Source: Bacteroidota bacterium
Lineage (GTDB): Bacteria; CLD3; SB21
Assembly (NCBI GenBank): GCA_020438245.1
Contig: JAGQUY010000203.1
Coordinates: 2,285-11,005 of the forward strand
Direction of reading: 5' to 3'
DNA length: 8,721 bases
The notes below the pieces were generated by a model. It saw only the letters and a list, made by a program, of their open reading frames with translations, was not told the origin of the DNA and did no database searches. Shown piece by piece: positions 6,564-8,721 of the stretch (positions within the stretch are counted from its first letter, which is position 1; the number at the start of each line of letters is the position of its first letter). Both the position numbers and the translations under genes were made by a program.

Positions 6564-7436
6564 TTAAATCTGTGCGGCTTTCATGGTATTCTTGAGCAGC
6601 ATAACAATGGTCATCGGTCCCACGCCACCCGGCACTGGAGTTATCGCACCGGCGACGTCTTTGGCAGATTCAAAATGCACGTCTCCTACCAAACGATAGC
6701 CGGATTTCTTCGACTCATCTTTCAAACGATTAATGCCGACATCGATGACCGCGCACCCGGATTTCAGCATGTCTCCGGTTATCACTTCAGCTTTTCCAGC
6801 CGCCGCAACGACAATGTCTGCCTGTTTTGTAAAGAAAGCGACATCCCTCGTGCCTGTGTGACAGATCGTGACCGTTGCATTTGCACCGTTCGTTTTTTGG
6901 ATAAGCATATTTGCCAGCGGTTTCCCAACGATATTGCTTCTTCCAACGATGACTACATGTTTACCAGCCGGATCGTTTCCACTTCTCAAAAGGAGCTCCT
7001 GACATCCCGCCGGAGTGCATGGGAGAAACAAAGGATCGCCGGTGGAAATTCTGCCTACGTTGGACGGATGAAAACAATCGACATCTTTCGCCGGATTGAT
7101 GGCATGAATGATCGAGTTTTCGTTGATGTGCTTGGGCAGCGGTAATTGAACCAAAATACCCGATGTGCTCTGATCCACGTTAAGCTTCTCAATCAGGCTT
7201 AGTAATGCACCTTGCGTGGTTTCAGACGGCAAATTTATCGTTTCATGGTCCATCCCGACATCCCGGCAGGCTATACCCTTGTTTCTCACATAAACCTGCG
7301 ACGCAGGGTTTTCACCGACAAGAACGGCTACCAATTTTGGGACGATTCCACGGGCCCTCAGTCTGGCTACGTCATCTCGGATTTCATCTTTGATCTCGGA
7401 TGCAATTTGTTTGCCGTCAATAATGGATGCGCTCAC
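6564..7436 (-). CDS. folD: Bifunctional methylenetetrahydrofolate dehydrogenase / methenyltetrahydrofolate cyclohydrolase
   Basis: FolD converts 5,10-methylene-THF to methenyl-THF (NAD(P)-dependent) and then to 10-formyl-THF in the cytoplasm, supplying one-carbon units. The 290-residue length is standard. Conserved elements in order are Tyr49 and Lys53 (YVRNKGIACRDVGM), Gln98 in VQLPLP, Asp118/Asp120 in DVDCFHP, PCTP at 139-142, the NAD(P)-binding VVGRSNIVGKP (163-173), IDVGIN at 231-236, GDVHF at 251-255 and TPVPGGVGPMT at 266-276. The position after Asp120, often Gly (DVDGF), is Cys here. The start is GTG at 7436, preceded by AGGAG at 5-nt spacing, and the protein opens with the expected IIDGKQIA. 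It begins 8 bp after the ymdB stop. Its assignment is secure. Confidence 0.98.
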   Translation of the reverse strand: MSASIIDGKQIASEIKDEIRDDVARLRARGIVPKLVAVLVGENPASQVYVRNKGIACRDVGMDHETINLPSETTQGALLSLIEKLNVDQSTSGILVQLPLPKHINENSIIHAINPAKDVDCFHPSNVGRISTGDPLFLPCTPAGCQELLLRSGNDPAGKHVVIVGRSNIVGKPLANMLIQKTNGANATVTICHTGTRDVAFFTKQADIVVAAAGKAEVITGDMLKSGCAVIDVGINRLKDESKKSGYRLVGDVHFESAKDVAGAITPVPGGVGPMTIVMLLKNTMKAAQI

Positions 7437-7441
7437 TGCTT

Positions 7442-7446
7442 CTCCT
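7442..7446 (-). promoter_or_regulatory. Ribosome binding site supporting the GTG start of folD
   Basis: AGGAG on the minus strand lies 5 nt before GTG at 7436 and overlaps the TAG stop of ymdB, so termination of ymdB could feed initiation of folD. Confidence 0.7.
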
Positions 7447-8239
7447 ATCGCTGGTCAATTCGAATACGTTCTATCTTGGATGCCCGCCCGGTTTTGGTAT
7501 CGATCTTCAAGAGCGCGCCATGAAAACGTACGTCGCCCGTCGCGGGCTCAAATTTGGAATACGTCTGAAGGATGAATTTCCGGATGGTAGCGTCCTTGTG
7601 CATTCCAATCACTCCATCATGGGGCCCGGTCATTCCGACGTCCGTCAGATAAGCAGTGCCTCCTTCGAGAATCCGTTCGTCTGCCGTTTGCACATGAGTG
7701 TGTGTGCCGATCACTGCACTTACCCGCCCATCCATATAGTAGGCAAAGGCCATCTTTTCAGCGGTCGCTTCTCCATGGAAATCGACAATAATAATGTGGG
7801 TTTCCTTCAAGATACGTTCCAGTTCGCGCTCGACCGTGCGGAATGGGCATTCTATATCGTACATGTACGTTCGTCCTTGCACGTTTACCACTGCCACCTT
7901 GACCCCGCTGTTCATCTGGTAAATCGCACTGCCCTGACCCTCATTGCCAATGGGATAATTGATCGGACGCAGAAGATATTTCTGAATGAGGGGATTCTCG
8001 GAGTAAAATGTCTTTTTCCGATCCCATATGTGGTTGCCGCTGGTGATGACGTGAACGCCAAGATTGAACAATTGCTGACACATTTGATCAGTTATGCCTT
8101 TGCCCTCGGCCGCATTTTCACCGTTCGCTATAACAAAGTCAATTTTACGTTCCTGGATGAGTTTTGGAAGTTCTTCGGACACAATAGCCATTCCGGGTTT
8201 TCCGAAAATATCCGCAATATGAAGGCAGGTCAATTCCAT
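7445..8239 (-). CDS. ymdB: YmdB-family (TIGR00282) metallophosphoesterase
   Basis: This is a 264-residue calcineurin-like phosphoesterase of the YmdB/DR1281 type. In Bacillus the homologue is a 2',3'-cyclic-nucleotide phosphodiesterase that influences biofilm and motility and is often encoded beside RNase Y. The di-metal ligand pattern is visible: Asp10 (IADIFGKPG), Glu41 and Asn42 (ANGENAAEGKGI), His70 (TSGNHIWD), His155 (VDFHGEAT), and His180/His182 (GTHTHVQTAD). The TDVGMTGPHDGVIGM segment (199-213) is typical of the family. The ATG at 8239 starts just before the first strand; the nearest purine-rich site, AAGGAT, is about 12 nt upstream, farther than usual. folD follows after 8 bp, a frequent pairing. 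No RNase Y gene lies upstream within the window; a UbiD-family gene is there instead. The gene is probably the first in the operon. Confidence 0.95.
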   Translation of the reverse strand: MELTCLHIADIFGKPGMAIVSEELPKLIQERKIDFVIANGENAAEGKGITDQMCQQLFNLGVHVITSGNHIWDRKKTFYSENPLIQKYLLRPINYPIGNEGQGSAIYQMNSGVKVAVVNVQGRTYMYDIECPFRTVERELERILKETHIIIVDFHGEATAEKMAFAYYMDGRVSAVIGTHTHVQTADERILEGGTAYLTDVGMTGPHDGVIGMHKDATIRKFILQTYSKFEPATGDVRFHGALLKIDTKTGRASKIERIRIDQR

Positions 8240-8275
8240 CTGATAATCTTATCCTTGCAGGTTTCATATGCCATG

Positions 8276-8286
8276 ATGACGGTCAT
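8276..8286. repeat. 11-bp perfect palindrome upstream of ymdB
   Basis: ATGAC-G-GTCAT is a perfect inverted repeat with 5-bp arms, centred about 42 bp before the ymdB ATG, in the only gap where an operon promoter is expected. It could be an operator half-site pair, but arms this short are weak evidence. Confidence 0.25.
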
Positions 8287-8292
8287 TTCGGG

Positions 8293-8328
8293 AAAAAAAT
8301 AAGCACAGATTGTGACTATTACAAGCTG
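8293..8328 (-). terminator. Probable weak rho-independent terminator of the UbiD-family gene
   Basis: On the minus strand, 13 nt after the decarboxylase stop, CAGCTTGT and ACAATCTG form an 8-bp stem with one mismatch around a 7-nt loop (8306-8328). Downstream follows TGCTTATTTTTTT (8293-8305). The stem has modest GC content, so termination may be partial. A second pair of perfect 8-bp arms (8285-8292 and 8330-8337) encloses it. Confidence 0.5.
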
Positions 8329-8341
8329 ACCCGAAATTGGA

Positions 8342-8721
8342 TCAGAGGATTCCATGCAGGCTATGTCCTTTTGAGGCGAGTTCGTTGACCTTGCGCGTAA
8401 TGACCGGATCTTGAATCAACGGCGGCGCGTGGTGAGGTTTAATACGAGCATCGATAATCAAAGAACCACGACAACCCCAGTGCTTTTGGTCGCAAAAATC
8501 CCCGACGCCATCTATGTCGGCCGCCGGATTGGACCTCGTGAAGACGACCCACAGGAAGTTATTCAACGATTGGCAAACAAAAGAACTGTCATCAACCACA
8601 AGGACAAGAGGAAACCCGGTGAGATCCTGTCCGGCAAGAGCCTTTTTCAGGGCAAGAATTCCGGTTAGTGCATTTTGCTTGTCGACGTAGTTGGGCCCCG
8701 AAATCGCCAAGACTCCGGGCA
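8342..8721 (-). CDS. UbiD-family decarboxylase, C-terminal fragment (5' partial)
   Basis: About 126 residues of the C-terminal end are visible; the gene continues past the right edge of the window and stops at TGA 8342-8344. UbiD enzymes are prenylated-FMN-dependent (de)carboxylases of aromatic or unsaturated acids, acting for example in ubiquinone or menaquinone synthesis. The tail is diagnostic: LVLVVDDSSF, then FLWVVFTRSNPAADIDGV, KHWGCRGSLIIDARIKPHHAP and a final SLHGIL. The prFMN- and metal-binding residues and the catalytic Glu lie in the missing part. The wording resembles the menaquinone-type decarboxylase branch more than E. coli UbiD, from memory, so the substrate is left open. It is followed by a terminator-like hairpin and is probably not co-transcribed with ymdB at full level. 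Confidence 0.92.
   Translation of the reverse strand, partial: PGVLAISGPNYVDKQNALTGILALKKALAGQDLTGFPLVLVVDDSSFVCQSLNNFLWVVFTRSNPAADIDGVGDFCDQKHWGCRGSLIIDARIKPHHAPPLIQDPVITRKVNELASKGHSLHGIL

Noticed and set aside
8230..8286. 18-codon minus-strand leader ORF (starts MTVIMAYE) whose stop overlaps the ymdB start
   Set aside because: It has no Shine-Dalgarno sequence, its start lies within the palindrome just after a T-tract, and so short a frame is expected by chance.
7427..8302. Plus-strand open frame of 291 codons opposite ymdB
   Set aside because: It lies entirely antisense to a secure YmdB gene plus its leader, shows no recognisable domain, and is the kind of shadow frame expected opposite a coding sequence.

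Overview
The window is bacterial chromosomal DNA with dense, mostly minus-strand gene packing. I see no mobile element, CRISPR array, tRNA or rRNA. The organism cannot be named from this sequence. Several features point away from enteric bacteria and toward a lipid- and propionate-metabolising lineage, possibly of the FCB/deltaproteobacterial kind: a YmdB-type phosphoesterase directly followed by folD, a methylmalonyl-CoA epimerase, an FA2H-like fatty acid hydroxylase, a UbiD-family decarboxylase tail and a DUF3471-tailed serine hydrolase. This placement is inference only. Nothing seen suggests an endospore former, although one gene belongs to the spore photoproduct lyase family.

Layout. Plus strand, left end: the C-terminal part of a beta-lactamase-like serine hydrolase (1-1098), a 184-bp gap with a possible promoter, then a membrane fatty acid hydroxylase (1283-1921). 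This gene converges, across 34 bp, on a long minus-strand gene row. Read in the direction of transcription, the row is ymdB (8239-7445), folD (7436-6564), a 568-residue Rossmann-fold protein of unknown function (6549-4843), methylmalonyl-CoA epimerase mce (4846-4436), a nucleosidase/phosphorylase-like protein with an extra C-terminal region (4439-3630), a spore-photoproduct-lyase-like radical SAM protein (3637-2648) and a short-chain dehydrogenase (2651-1956). The gaps are 8 and 14 bp, and the last five genes all overlap their neighbours (ATGA, GTGA, 8 bp, ATGA), so this looks like one seven-gene operon with translational coupling. Upstream of it, the 3' end of a UbiD-family decarboxylase (8342-8721) is separated from ymdB by about 100 bp holding a plausible weak terminator.

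Functional reading. The first half of the operon is housekeeping (signalling/RNA-linked phosphoesterase, C1-folate metabolism, propionyl/methylmalonyl-CoA metabolism). The second half is the unusual part: a compact MTAN-like hydrolase and an SPL-like radical SAM enzyme whose expected hydrogen-donor cysteine appears to be tyrosine, coupled to an SDR. A reasonable hypothesis is that the radical SAM enzyme makes 5'-deoxyadenosine, or releases a nucleoside-type product, that the nucleosidase-like protein removes, with the SDR acting on a related product. This is not demonstrated by the sequence. The nucleosidase gene is joined to mce across an A8 run that would allow a -1 frameshift fusion.
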